64,000 bases of DNA from Prochlorococcus marinus str. SB (GTDB lineage: Bacteria > Cyanobacteriota > Cyanobacteriia > PCC-6307 > Cyanobiaceae): the NCBI RefSeq assembly GCF_000760115.1, contig NZ_JNAS01000002.1, positions 868,001 through 932,000 on the forward strand, written 5' to 3'. This document shows positions 53,359 to 60,752 of the stretch, in pieces. The position numbers and the translations under genes were made by a program. Each line of letters opens with the position of its first letter. Position 1 is the stretch's first letter. The notes under the pieces were generated by a model, which ran no database searches, was not told where the DNA came from, and saw only the letters and a list, made by a program, of their open reading frames with translations.

Positions 53359-54981
53359 TTAAACGTGTTGAACCACCTTATTATAACCCTTTAATTCAAT
53401 TTCTTGAATAAGCGATTTGCCTGTCATTTCTCTTGGTATTGGCAGATTTAATAATTGCAATAAAGTGGGAGCAATATCTGCTAAACCCGCGTTTTCTCTT
53501 AAATTAATTTCATTTCCCATATTTGGTATTTTTCTTTTTTCTCCTTCAATCAAAATTAATGGAACTTTATTAATTGTGTGTGCTGTCCATGGTTCTCCTT
53601 CAGATCCTTTCATTACCTCTGCATTACCATGATCGGCTGTAATAACAATGCTCCCGCCCATTTCTCCAGTAGCATTAACTATTTGACCTATACATTTATC
53701 TACTTTTTCTATAGCTTTAATTGTTGCATCCATGTTGCCTGTATGACCAACCATATCAGGATTGGCAAAATTGATCACAACAAAAGCATAATTGCCGCTT
53801 CTAATTGCTTTAGAGCAACTAATAGTTAATTCCTCTGCAGACATTTCGGGTTCCAAGTCATAAGTTGCGACTCTTGGAGATGGAATCAAATGTCTCTCTT
53901 CTCCAGGTAAGGGTATTTCAACTCCTCCATTGAAAAAGTATGTTACGTGAGGATATTTTTCAGTTTCCGCAGTTCTGTATTGTTTAAGTCCATTTTCTGA
54001 CACTATTTGGCCAATAAAATTATTTAGTGATTCAGGAGGAAATGCAACTTTAACGGGAAAATTCGGATCATATTGAGTAAATGTAATAAAATCTAGATTT
54101 GGATAATTTTTTCTTTCAAAGTCTGAGAATTCATTGACCGAAAGAGATTTGATTATTTGTCTTGCTCTATCTGGACGAAAGTTAAAGCAAATAAAACTGT
54201 CACCATCTTTAAGATAGTTTTCAGATATTCGTATGGGTTCTATAAATTCATCGGTTATATTTTTGGCATAACTTTTTTCTATATAATCTTTGGGAGAAAT
54301 ATTTGTAATTGGAATATCTGGATCAGTCAAATTAGAGTATGCTTTTTCTGTTCTATCCCATAAAAGATTTCTATCCATTGTCCAGTATCTTCCACATATG
54401 GAAGCTATTTCACCTACGTTGAATTTTTTTATACATGACTCTATTTGATTAAGATATTTCGAGGCACTTTTTGCAGGAGTGTCTCTTCCATCAGTAATAA
54501 TATGGATTGCAACTTTTTTAAGTTTATTATCAGATGCCCATTTTATTAAACCTAATAAATGATCGATATGACTATGAACTCCTCCATCGGAACATAATCC
54601 TGTGATATGCAAAGTAGAATTATTCTTCTTTAATGAAGCAGCCATCTCTTTTAACTCATTTATCAAGCCTAATTGATTATTTTTTACAATATTTGAAATC
54701 CTTACAAGTTCTTGTTGTATTATTCTTCCCGAACCAATGGTAAGGTGCCCTACCTCTGAATTACCCATTTGACCATCTGGAAGGCCTACGTCAGATCCAC
54801 TAGCACTTATAAGGGTGTGGGGATAAGCATGCCACAATGAGTCCATGATTGGTGTACTTGCATTTTTTATAGCATTATCTGATTCTTCTTTTCGATATCC
54901 CCATCCATCTAATATCGCGAGTACTACAGGGCTCTGACGAACACTTAATGTTTTTATATTTTTGCTGCTAATCTTTGACAT
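53359..54981 (-). CDS. gpmI: 2,3-bisphosphoglycerate-independent phosphoglycerate mutase
   Basis: Interconverts 3- and 2-phosphoglycerate with two Mn2+ ions. The alkaline-phosphatase-type core has AILDGWGYR (first metal Asp), the catalytic Ser in [26 protein letters not shown], and the metal ligands in [11 protein letters not shown] and ITADHGNAE. 540 residues is full length. Followed by secG. Its upstream gap of 137 bases is shared with the divergent pyrR. Confidence 0.97.
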   Translation of the reverse strand: MSKISSKNIKTLSVRQSPVVLAILDGWGYRKEESDNAIKNASTPIMDSLWHAYPHTLISASGSDVGLPDGQMGNSEVGHLTIGSGRIIQQELVRISNIVKNNQLGLINELKEMAASLKKNNSTLHITGLCSDGGVHSHIDHLLGLIKWASDNKLKKVAIHIITDGRDTPAKSASKYLNQIESCIKKFNVGEIASICGRYWTMDRNLLWDRTEKAYSNLTDPDIPITNISPKDYIEKSYAKNITDEFIEPIRISENYLKDGDSFICFNFRPDRARQIIKSLSVNEFSDFERKNYPNLDFITFTQYDPNFPVKVAFPPESLNNFIGQIVSENGLKQYRTAETEKYPHVTYFFNGGVEIPLPGEERHLIPSPRVATYDLEPEMSAEELTISCSKAIRSGNYAFVVINFANPDMVGHTGNMDATIKAIEKVDKCIGQIVNATGEMGGSIVITADHGNAEVMKGSEGEPWTAHTINKVPLILIEGEKRKIPNMGNEINLRENAGLADIAPTLLQLLNLPIPREMTGKSLIQEIELKGYNKVVQHV

Positions 54982-55091
54982 ATTTAGATCAAATTCATTG
55001 TTAACTGATCCAATCTTAAATCTAGCTTCAAACGTTACTTTTTAACAATTTATATTTAATATAGTTAGCTTTTGCTAATTTATGAAAAAAC

Positions 55092-55116
55092 TTTATCAAT
55101 TTTATTTCTTGATAAA
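55092..55116 (+). promoter_or_regulatory. Hairpin ending two bases before the pyrR start
   Basis: TTTATCAA (55092-55099), nine-base loop, TTGATAAA (55109-55116): a perfect 8-bp inverted repeat. The pyrR ATG begins at 55119 and there is no Shine-Dalgarno between. In RNA the stem would sit in the ribosome footprint. Confidence 0.5.
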
Positions 55117-55118
55117 TC

Positions 55119-55655
55119 ATGTCTAAGAAAACAAAAAAGATTGAAATATTAACTGGAGTTGAGCTTAGAAAAACTATTTCGCGTTTAACTTGCGAAATTA
55201 TCGAAAAAGTAAAAAAACTGGATAATCTTCTATTGGTTGGCATCCCGACTAGAGGAATTGAACTGACCGAAGTGCTAGAAAAGGAATTATTCTCCAGAAC
55301 AGGTTTAAGAGTTAGCAAAGGAATAATTGATCCAACTTTTTATAGAGATGACCAAAATAGAGTTGGAACTCGCCTTATACAAGCTGCTGATATTCCAACT
55401 CCTATTGAGAAAAAAGAGATTCTTTTAATAGATGATGTAATTTATACAGGTAGAACAATTCGAGCGGCAATGGATGCTTTATATTCATGGGGCAGACCTC
55501 AAAGAGTCATGTTATTAGTAATGGTAGATAGAGGTCATAGAGAATTACCTATTCAGCCAGATTTTTGTGGCAAAAAAGTGCCAACTAGTAAAATTGAAAG
55601 TATTAGTTTACGTTTAAATAATGTTGATAATGAAGAAGGAGTTTTTCTTGAATAG
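55119..55655 (+). CDS. pyrR: PyrR family uracil phosphoribosyltransferase / pyr regulator
   Basis: A 178-residue PRTase-fold protein. The PRPP loop is LLIDDVIYTGRTIRAAMDAL in its twenty core residues, preceded by GIPTRGIEL and VSKGIIDPTFYRDD. In Bacillus PyrR binds pyr mRNA and also has uracil phosphoribosyltransferase activity; in cyanobacteria the regulatory role is unproven. No pyr biosynthesis gene is near. Its end is 7 bases from the convergent Hsp70-like gene, with a small TATCTT-TCAG-AAGATA hairpin between. Confidence 0.93.
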   Translation: MSKKTKKIEILTGVELRKTISRLTCEIIEKVKKLDNLLLVGIPTRGIELTEVLEKELFSRTGLRVSKGIIDPTFYRDDQNRVGTRLIQAADIPTPIEKKEILLIDDVIYTGRTIRAAMDALYSWGRPQRVMLLVMVDRGHRELPIQPDFCGKKVPTSKIESISLRLNNVDNEEGVFLE

Positions 55656-55662
55656 CTATCTT

Positions 55663-57231
55663 TCAGAAGATATTTCCTAAATTATATTCTCCAATAAATT
55701 CATCTTTAATATCAAAACACTTAACTGATAAATCAGCATTTTTCGTAATTTTAAAAAAAAGTTTTAAGGTGTCTTCTCCAATATGTGATTTATTTTTTAA
55801 TACTATTTTGAGTGGTTTTTTGTCCCATTTTATAATTTCTTCTTCATTTTGTATCTCTGATAACTTTGGTAACCCATTTTCAAAAATTACATCATATGAC
55901 CTTTCTTTTAGTGTTTCTCCAATTATTATTTCGAATATTTTCTGATTCTTTTGACTAGCTTGAAGGATCAGTTTAAATGGTGTTTCTGTTGGCCATGTTT
56001 GACCTTTGCAAAAAATAGGATGCCAAAAGTGTTTTTGCTCTCTTTTATTAAATAATCTTATAGATAATCCTTTGCTTAATATGTCTTTAATTTTTACCCC
56101 CGGGGTCATCGCTAAAGCTCCCAAAGCTATTGATTCAATAGGAGGTGGCGACTTTATTTGAATTTTTGGAATTTTTTTTGTTATCCATTCTTTTATCAAT
56201 GGTATTTGAGTTCCTCCACCAACCAAAACAATTGCATTTAAGTCGTCAACTGTGCAAAAATTACCTCTTGCTTGATTTAATAAATCTTTTAATAAAGAAT
56301 TAAGGTGATTAAGAAGATTATTGTCAATTAGTATTTTCTCAAATGTTGCTTTATTTAGGTAGAATTCGCTTTCTTTATTTTGTTCAGTAAGTAATTTTAA
56401 TGGATATTTATTTTCATATTTGATTGCAGATGAGCTGAGTTTACATTTTATTTTTTCTGCCTTTGAAAGATTATTAATATAAGAATCACCTGGAATAAAA
56501 TAATCAACTATCCATTGATCAATATCTTTCCCACCAATTTTTGAGCCGGTTTTTCCAATTATTTCGGCACACCTTATTTTTTGTTTTGAAATTGAGCTTA
56601 CATCATTACCTTTAAATTTTAATAGTTCAGCTATTGGGCCAGATTTTCCTTCCCCTCCTTCTATTTTGACTATATTCATATCGATCGTACTTCCGCCAAT
56701 ATCTATTGTCATAATTTTTGAACCAAATGGTATATTTATTCCTAAACTTGCCGCAGTAGGCTCATCAACAAGGGCTATTTCATGTACGGACATTTCCTGG
56801 CAAAGGTTAACTAACCATTCTCTGTACCCCTTATATGTATCTATAGGAGCAGTTAAAACAAGTCTTTTGATCTCATACTTGTGAGGAATGTTTGCCCAGA
56901 GAATTTGAAAAAATTTTTCGCCACATTGATTAGGGTTTAAAATATTTTTTTGGTTAGTTTTTTCAATAGAATTTCCAATTAATCTTTTAAAGTTCGAATG
57001 AAAAAATAAATCAGAATTTGAGTTATCCCTCATCTTTAGAGCACTAATACCAATCTTAGGAATCTTTGAAGACTCCTCGAACCAAACTGCTGAAGGAATA
57101 ATTCCTGGAGATGATGTAATATTCGGTATTTCAACTAAAACAGAATTACTATCTTTTTGATCTTGAAAGGCTACGACAGTATTAGTGTTCCCTAAATCAA
57201 TAGCGAGTGTTCCAGATAAACTTTCTTCCAT
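55663..57231 (-). CDS. Hsp70/DnaK-like protein, short divergent form
   Basis: A 522-residue member of the actin/Hsp70 superfamily. Phosphate-1 motif LAIDLGNTNTVVAF, phosphate-2 MTIDIGGSTIDMNIVK and the adenosine motif LVGGGTQIPLIKEWI are present, so the ATPase domain (residues 1-380) is intact. Only about 130 residues follow, with a beta-rich part but no C-terminal helical lid; canonical DnaK is about 635 residues with an EEVD-like acidic tail. It may be a specialised chaperone rather than the main DnaK. Divergent from rpoZ. Confidence 0.88.
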   Translation of the reverse strand: MEESLSGTLAIDLGNTNTVVAFQDQKDSNSVLVEIPNITSSPGIIPSAVWFEESSKIPKIGISALKMRDNSNSDLFFHSNFKRLIGNSIEKTNQKNILNPNQCGEKFFQILWANIPHKYEIKRLVLTAPIDTYKGYREWLVNLCQEMSVHEIALVDEPTAASLGINIPFGSKIMTIDIGGSTIDMNIVKIEGGEGKSGPIAELLKFKGNDVSSISKQKIRCAEIIGKTGSKIGGKDIDQWIVDYFIPGDSYINNLSKAEKIKCKLSSSAIKYENKYPLKLLTEQNKESEFYLNKATFEKILIDNNLLNHLNSLLKDLLNQARGNFCTVDDLNAIVLVGGGTQIPLIKEWITKKIPKIQIKSPPPIESIALGALAMTPGVKIKDILSKGLSIRLFNKREQKHFWHPIFCKGQTWPTETPFKLILQASQKNQKIFEIIIGETLKERSYDVIFENGLPKLSEIQNEEEIIKWDKKPLKIVLKNKSHIGEDTLKLFFKITKNADLSVKCFDIKDEFIGEYNLGNIF

Positions 57232-57328
57232 ATGAAATTATTTAAATCAATTAAGTTCTTTTTGTAATTTATGTTTTGAAACGGGTGAATTGACTGTAAA
57301 ATATATTTTATAGTAAAAAATTTTTTTA

Positions 57329-57565
57329 ATGAACATATCTAACAACGCAGGTATTAATTCTAATGATCTTGCAAAGAGAGGTGAGAGCTTGATAAGAAAA
57401 TCAACTAATAGATATTTAACTACTGTGAAAATTGCTTTCAGAGCTAAACAAAGACGTTTCGATGATTTTGATGGCTTATTAGAGGAGTCAACTATTAAAC
57501 CTGTTCAAAGGTCAATTATTGAACTAAGCGATGAACAAGATCAACCAGATTTACTTCCAGGTTAA
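57329..57565 (+). CDS. rpoZ: RNA polymerase omega subunit
   Basis: Small subunit that helps beta' fold and assemble. The 78 residues, opening [19 protein letters not shown] and with [20 protein letters not shown], match the cyanobacterial omega, which is quite unlike the E. coli sequence. It is 2 bases ahead of the DUF1818 gene. Confidence 0.9.
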   Translation: MNISNNAGINSNDLAKRGESLIRKSTNRYLTTVKIAFRAKQRRFDDFDGLLEESTIKPVQRSIIELSDEQDQPDLLPG

Positions 57566-57567
57566 TC

Positions 57568-57939
57568 TTGGTAAAAGACCAAAAAGGATGGAGATTACTT
57601 AGAGATTTTAAAAAAGGCAAATTTTGCTTTTTGATTAGTGTTGATAATTGGTCAATCGAGTTACAAAAAAGTGAATTTTATTCACTTTACCTTCTACTTT
57701 TAAAAATTAATGAACAATTATTAGTCATCAAGGATCAACTAATGGATGAAGAATCTATTACTTTAGAATTAGAAAAACTTCCTTGGTATATACAGTTAGA
57801 GGGAAAAAAGAATGAATGGAGTTTGAGGTTTGTTTTTGAAAGCCAAGATCAAACAAGGTCTTTCGAAATGTATTGGCCGATACCAATAGCACAAAATTTA
57901 TTTTATGAAATAAAAAACATGTGGGAATCAATGGATTAA
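57568..57939 (+). CDS. DUF1818 family protein
   Basis: A 123-residue soluble protein starting KDQKGWRLLRDFKKGKFCFL after a TTG initiator. Repeated aromatic positions (WYIQLEGKKNEWSLRF, EMYWPIP) are typical of DUF1818, known in cyanobacteria and plants as far as I recall. No catalytic residue is visible. It begins 2 bases after the rpoZ stop, and TTG is the only available start, so it is likely translated by coupling to rpoZ. Confidence 0.85.
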   Translation: MVKDQKGWRLLRDFKKGKFCFLISVDNWSIELQKSEFYSLYLLLLKINEQLLVIKDQLMDEESITLELEKLPWYIQLEGKKNEWSLRFVFESQDQTRSFEMYWPIPIAQNLFYEIKNMWESMD

Positions 57940-57991
57940 AAGATAAATAAAATTGGAAATTTTAGAAAATGTTTCCCCTTCCAAAAAAAAT

Positions 57992-58055
57992 TTTTTCACA
58001 ACTTTTCCACAGTAATTTTTTTAAAAAGATCTTGTGATCAAAAGCATGTGGAAAA
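57992..58055. promoter_or_regulatory. Cluster of DnaA-box sequences
   Basis: TTTTCCACA at 58003-58011 and its inverse TGTGGAAAA at 58047-58055 are exact matches to the cyanobacterial DnaA box. TTTTTCACA at 57992-58000 differs by one base. All lie in the 250-base gap before the DUF2811 gene. This is not obviously the chromosomal origin, because no dnaN or AT-rich unwinding region with further boxes is seen beside it. Confidence 0.55.
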
Positions 58056-58160
58056 CTTCTGATTTTATATAAATCTTTATATTTAAGTAACATTTAATTT
58101 TACAAAATTAATTTCCATGACTACCCTCTTTATGAAAGAATTCTCATTATTCTAAAACCT

Positions 58161-58179
58161 GAGACTGTCTCTTTATAAT
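58161..58179 (+). promoter_or_regulatory. Palindrome touching a -10 box upstream of the DUF2811 gene
   Basis: GAGACTGTCTC (58161-58171), a perfect 11-base palindrome, ends two bases before TATAAT (58174-58179). A regulator bound here would cover the promoter. The -10 box also argues that the ATG at 58178 is not translated. Confidence 0.5.
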
Positions 58180-58252
58180 GCTTGTTGACGATTTAGCAAT
58201 TTTGGAGAAAACTACATCTTGTAGATTCAAATTTATAAAATTCTTTTTCAAC

Positions 58253-58504
58253 ATGCAAGAGTTAAATTACGACGAAAATTCAACGGTTTTCAACTATAAA
58301 GATGAAGTAATAAGTTTTAAATGTGAACTTCAAGAAAATCTTCAAAAGGCTATGAGAGAATTCGTTGAGGAGCATCCTAACTGGGATCAATACAGGATAT
58401 TACAAGTCGCTATTGCGGGATTTTTGATGCAAAAAGGGTTTCAAAATAGGGATTTAACGAGACTCTACATCGGAAATATGTTTTCAATGAATTTTAAGGA
58501 TTAA
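58253..58504 (+). CDS. DUF2811 family protein
   Basis: An 83-residue soluble protein. From about residue 18 the sequence ISFKCELQENLQKAMREFVE followed by HPNWDQYRILQVAIAGFLMQ is the DUF2811 pattern, a short helical family of cyanobacteria with no known role. An in-frame ATG at 58178 would add 25 residues, but it lies inside a TATAAT promoter box, so I prefer the ATG at 58253. The upstream DnaA boxes and palindrome suggest regulated expression. Confidence 0.8.
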   Translation: MQELNYDENSTVFNYKDEVISFKCELQENLQKAMREFVEEHPNWDQYRILQVAIAGFLMQKGFQNRDLTRLYIGNMFSMNFKD

Positions 58505-58511
58505 AAATTTT

Positions 58512-58970
58512 TTATATTTTTTCTAGTAGTATTTTTGCAATGTCATTTCTAACAGGTAATATAGATAATCTATTTCCTTTTTTTACGACTAATAACTCTT
58601 CCTCATTAAATAAAATCTTTAATTCAGGTAAACTTAAAATCTTATTTGACTTGGATTTATATTTTACTTTTACACAATCCCATCTCGGATTATCAGGTTT
58701 CGATTTTGGATCAAAATACTTTGAATTTTTATCAAATTGAGTAGGATCAACAATATTTAGATCTATTACCTCCATAAGACCCACAATGCCTGGAGGTTTA
58801 CAGTTCGAATGATAGAAAAAAACTTTGTCTCCTTTATTCATTTTTCTCATAAAGTTTCGAGCCTGATAATTTCTTATTCCGTCCCATAAAGTTACACCGT
58901 CATTTTTTAAAGTATCTATGCTGTAAGCATCTGGCTCACTTTTCATTAGCCAAAAATTTTCTTCAGTCAT
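58512..58970 (-). CDS. EVE-domain protein
   Basis: A 152-residue single-domain protein of the EVE family, which has a PUA-like fold and is thought to recognise modified DNA or RNA bases. NFWLMKSEPDAYSIDTL, WDGIRNYQARNFMRKM and GDKVFFYHSNCKPPGIVGL are the usual blocks. Convergent with DUF2811, 7 bases apart. The repeat at 58996 is 26 bases upstream of its start. Confidence 0.9.
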   Translation of the reverse strand: MTEENFWLMKSEPDAYSIDTLKNDGVTLWDGIRNYQARNFMRKMNKGDKVFFYHSNCKPPGIVGLMEVIDLNIVDPTQFDKNSKYFDPKSKPDNPRWDCVKVKYKSKSNKILSLPELKILFNEEELLVVKKGNRLSILPVRNDIAKILLEKI

Positions 58971-58995
58971 ATCAAGGGATTTGGAGTAATTTATC

Positions 58996-59015
58996 TGCTA
59001 GAATTTTGCTAGAAT
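58996..59015 (+). repeat. 20-bp repeat, copy 1: tandem extended -10 elements
   Basis: TGCTAGAATTTTGCTAGAAT: an 11-bp unit, TTTTGCTAGAA, in tandem. Each half contains TGCTAGAAT, an extended -10 promoter element (TGNTANAAT). An exact second copy is at 61648. It lies between the EVE gene and the small-protein region. Confidence 0.7.
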
Positions 59016-59027
59016 CAGAATTTTTAT

Positions 59028-59111
59028 ATGTTTATTATCCATCAAAGTTTCTATTTAGGGAAGCGATGGTTGGTATGGGGTGCATGCGAATTATCAGCTA
59101 ATCACACTTGA
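59028..59111 (+). CDS. Possible 27-residue small protein or small RNA
   Basis: An ATG frame (MFIIHQSFYLGKRWLVWGAC and so on) that begins 13 bases after the tandem -10 elements, so its mRNA would be almost leaderless. The stretch is richer in G and C than its surroundings. It ends at AGCT-AA-TCACAC-TT-g-AGCT followed by TTTTT, a possible weak terminator, so a non-coding RNA is an equal alternative. Confidence 0.25.
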   Translation: MFIIHQSFYLGKRWLVWGACELSANHT

Positions 59112-59154
59112 GCTTTTTATGTAACATAGTAAGTTTACATAAAGTAACAATTAA

Positions 59155-59349
59155 ATGAAAAGACTTTTTCCTTATATCGCTTTTGCATGTTTAACTGGTT
59201 TTACGGCTACAACCGCTTTACCAGTTATAGCCGGCGGTTGTAGTAGCCACATGAACAAAAAAGCTGAAATCAAATGAGCTGAAGATGATACTGAATGTCA
59301 AACTGAAAAAGCTGAAAAATTTGATTTAAAAGATTCTCTCAAGTCATAA
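59155..59349 (+). pseudogene. Small exported protein gene broken by an in-frame TGA
   Basis: An ATG frame gives a 40-residue product with a clear signal peptide (MKRLFPYIAFACLTGFTATT, then ALPVIA-GG). It is stopped by TGA at 59275-59277. The same frame then stays open for 23 further residues with matching style (AEDDTECQTEKAEKFDLKDS) to TAA at 59347. A Cys at the TGA would give a CysX6Cys pair, and TGT or TGC needs one change to become TGA. Most likely a nonsense mutation in a small secreted Prochlorococcus protein; a truncated but functional peptide or a sequencing error are alternatives. Confidence 0.6.
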
Positions 59350-59353
59350 AATC

Positions 59354-59458
59354 ATGACTCAAATCAGTTTATTTATGAACTCTGCCCCAAGAAATTTAAT
59401 TGAGTTCACATTCTTTTCGGCTGTTGGTCTCACTGCAGGATTATTTGGTCTAATTTAG
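59354..59458 (+). CDS. Small one-helix membrane peptide, unknown
   Basis: A 34-residue frame (MTQISLFMNSAPRNLIEFTF) with a hydrophobic C-terminal half ending GLTAGLFGLI. It starts 4 bases after the frame of the broken exported-protein gene. Short, but composition is membrane-peptide-like. No family recognised. Confidence 0.4.
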   Translation: MTQISLFMNSAPRNLIEFTFFSAVGLTAGLFGLI

Positions 59459-59575
59459 TTATAGAAAATTGACCAATTCTTTTTTCTCCTAACCTTTTCA
59501 AGTCTTTCTTTCTTTTATGTGATGGCTTGCTTATGGAGAGATTTAATTAATCAAAAGTAAAAAATATTTTTTAAA

Positions 59576-59719
59576 TTATCTTTTATAGATAAATCTTTGT
59601 ATGTCTTCGAATAAATTAGATTTTGATTTAAAAAATCCATTACTTTTTAAATAAGATTTTCCTTTTTCTATATTTTCAATTCTTTTTTCATAAGAATTTT
59701 CATCTAAATTTTTTTGCAT
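59576..59719 (-). CDS. Small basic hypothetical protein
   Basis: A 47-residue frame rich in Lys, Asn and Glu (MQKNLDENSYEKRIENIEKG), probably helical and soluble. It has an ATG start but no clear ribosome site. In such AT-rich DNA a Lys/Asn-rich frame of this size can occur by chance. Confidence 0.4.
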   Translation of the reverse strand: MQKNLDENSYEKRIENIEKGKSYLKSNGFFKSKSNLFEDIQRFIYKR

Positions 59720-59854
59720 AAAAAATTAGTCGGACTCTTATTCTGAATAATGCTCACAAAAAAGCGGTTACCTTAAATACAAAATTTAGATTCTTTTTTG
59801 AATTTCTTTTCATTCAAACTAAAGATCAAATAAAAAAGTTTTTTTCTTAGATTT

Positions 59855-59992
59855 CTAAGAATCTTTTGATATCTTGTTCTTCATCTCCTCAATATTATTA
59901 ATTAATTTGTCTAACCATTCTGTATTATCTTCTGGTTTTAAATATTTAATTTTGGGTTGATTAATTTCAAGAGTCTCAAAATCTCCACTCAT
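59855..59992 (-). CDS. Small soluble hypothetical protein
   Basis: A 45-residue frame (MSGDFETLEINQPKIKYLKP) ending in a charged helix. A good Shine-Dalgarno, AAAGGAG, is placed 5-6 bases before its ATG, one of the few strong ribosome sites in the window, which argues that it is translated. No family recognised. The stop overlaps an inverted repeat TTCTTAGA/TCTAAGAA that could act as a weak terminator. Confidence 0.6.
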   Translation of the reverse strand: MSGDFETLEINQPKIKYLKPEDNTEWLDKLINNIEEMKNKISKDS

Positions 59993-60149
59993 AAATTCTC
60001 CTTTGTATATTTGTTTAACTACCTCTTTGTTCTAATTGATTTGACTAAAATACTGCGTAGCTAATGTGTGCGGTTTGAGGAACATTTAGGTACGGAAAGA
60101 GGTATGTTTTTTTAGCCATTTAAATCTATGGCTGACCTAAATTAAAAAT

Positions 60150-60195
60150 ATGGTTGTCATGAGATGGTTGCGTTGCTACAACTGAAATCAACCAT
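60150..60195 (+). promoter_or_regulatory. Structured leader with two alternative stems
   Basis: ATGGTTG occurs at 60150 and 60164; either copy can pair with CAACCAT at 60189-60195. The inner copy also encloses GTTG-CTA-CAAC (60072-type nested hairpin at 60172-60182). The element ends 24 bases before the start of the 60-residue gene at 60220. Confidence 0.4.
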
Positions 60196-60219
60196 AAACT
60201 TTAAATTGCATTTAATAAA

Positions 60220-60402
60220 ATGACTTACTACAGTTGCTTTGATCAAAGAGGAAACATAATTGCTCGCTGTCAGACTAAAGAAGATATAAATGTTCTTAAG
60301 AAAATGGGCAGACCAATAATGGAAATAAAAGAAATGAAAAAAGAGGAATCAGTTGTTTGTTCTTTAACTGGTAGTCCATCCGATTACAATGAAGATTATT
60401 AA
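60220..60402 (+). CDS. Small hypothetical protein with three cysteines
   Basis: A 60-residue soluble protein (MTYYSCFDQRGNIIARCQTK) with Cys6, Cys17 and Cys47 and an acidic tail. The N-terminal part could form two short strands and a helix. I do not recognise a family. It has a structured leader and is followed after 4 bases by another small gene, both ending at a strong terminator, so the two form an operon. Confidence 0.65.
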   Translation: MTYYSCFDQRGNIIARCQTKEDINVLKKMGRPIMEIKEMKKEESVVCSLTGSPSDYNEDY

Positions 60403-60406
60403 GAGT

Positions 60407-60538
60407 ATGACTCAAAGATCACTTCAATTAAATCAACATGGAAGATCATTAGTTCTTTTGTTGGTTGCATTGAATAGTATTTGTACTTTCTTTTTTACTT
60501 TTGAAAAAGCATTAACTGATCGTGAAAGAGCGAGATAA
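60407..60538 (+). CDS. Small one-helix membrane protein
   Basis: A 43-residue frame: polar N-terminus MTQRSLQLNQHGR, a hydrophobic helix (SLVLLLVALNSICTFFFTF) and a charged tail ending DRERAR. It starts 4 bases after the 60-residue gene and ends 52 bases before a perfect terminator, which supports a real two-gene unit. Possibly a thylakoid or plasma membrane accessory peptide; not recognised. Confidence 0.55.
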   Translation: MTQRSLQLNQHGRSLVLLLVALNSICTFFFTFEKALTDRERAR

Positions 60539-60590
60539 AAATATTTAATTATTTGTGGATTAACAGTCAATAAATAAAATTTAAGACATA

Positions 60591-60618
60591 AAAAAAGACC
60601 TTTTTACAGGTCTTTTTT
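60591..60618 (+). terminator. Strong rho-independent terminator
   Basis: AAAAAAGACCT (60591-60601), loop TTTTAC, AGGTCTTTTTT (60608-60618). The stem is perfect over 11 bp, and both flanks are A/T runs so it could work in either direction. It closes the small two-gene unit at 60220-60538. Confidence 0.92.
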
Positions 60619-60752
60619 AAATGGTGACGACAGAAAGGAGATCTATTTAATAATCAGATTAAGAATTTTCTTAGAAATTAGTTTTGAAAGTAAAAGTGAT
60701 TACTCACTTCTTCATGCTTTACAAACGACTTTATTTTTAAGATAGTTCAGAA
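60619..60752. other. Intergenic stretch with no feature seen
   Basis: Between the terminator at 60618 and the broken minus-strand gene I see only frames of fewer than ten codons. An AAGGAG near 60635 has no useful start after it. Confidence 0.4.

Noticed and set aside
53417-54363. Plus-strand open frames opposite gpmI
   Set aside because: Shadows of the gpmI gene; hydrophobic or low-complexity, with no start context.
57940-58177. Chromosomal replication origin at the DnaA boxes
   Set aside because: Only two exact boxes and one near match, and no dnaN, dnaA or large unwinding region beside them.
59754-59813. Minus-strand frame MKRNSKKNLNFVFKVTAFL followed by TGA and an open continuation
   Set aside because: Lys/Asn-rich like random AT-rich DNA, no ribosome site, and the continuation overlaps another frame; I would not count it as a third TGA-broken gene.
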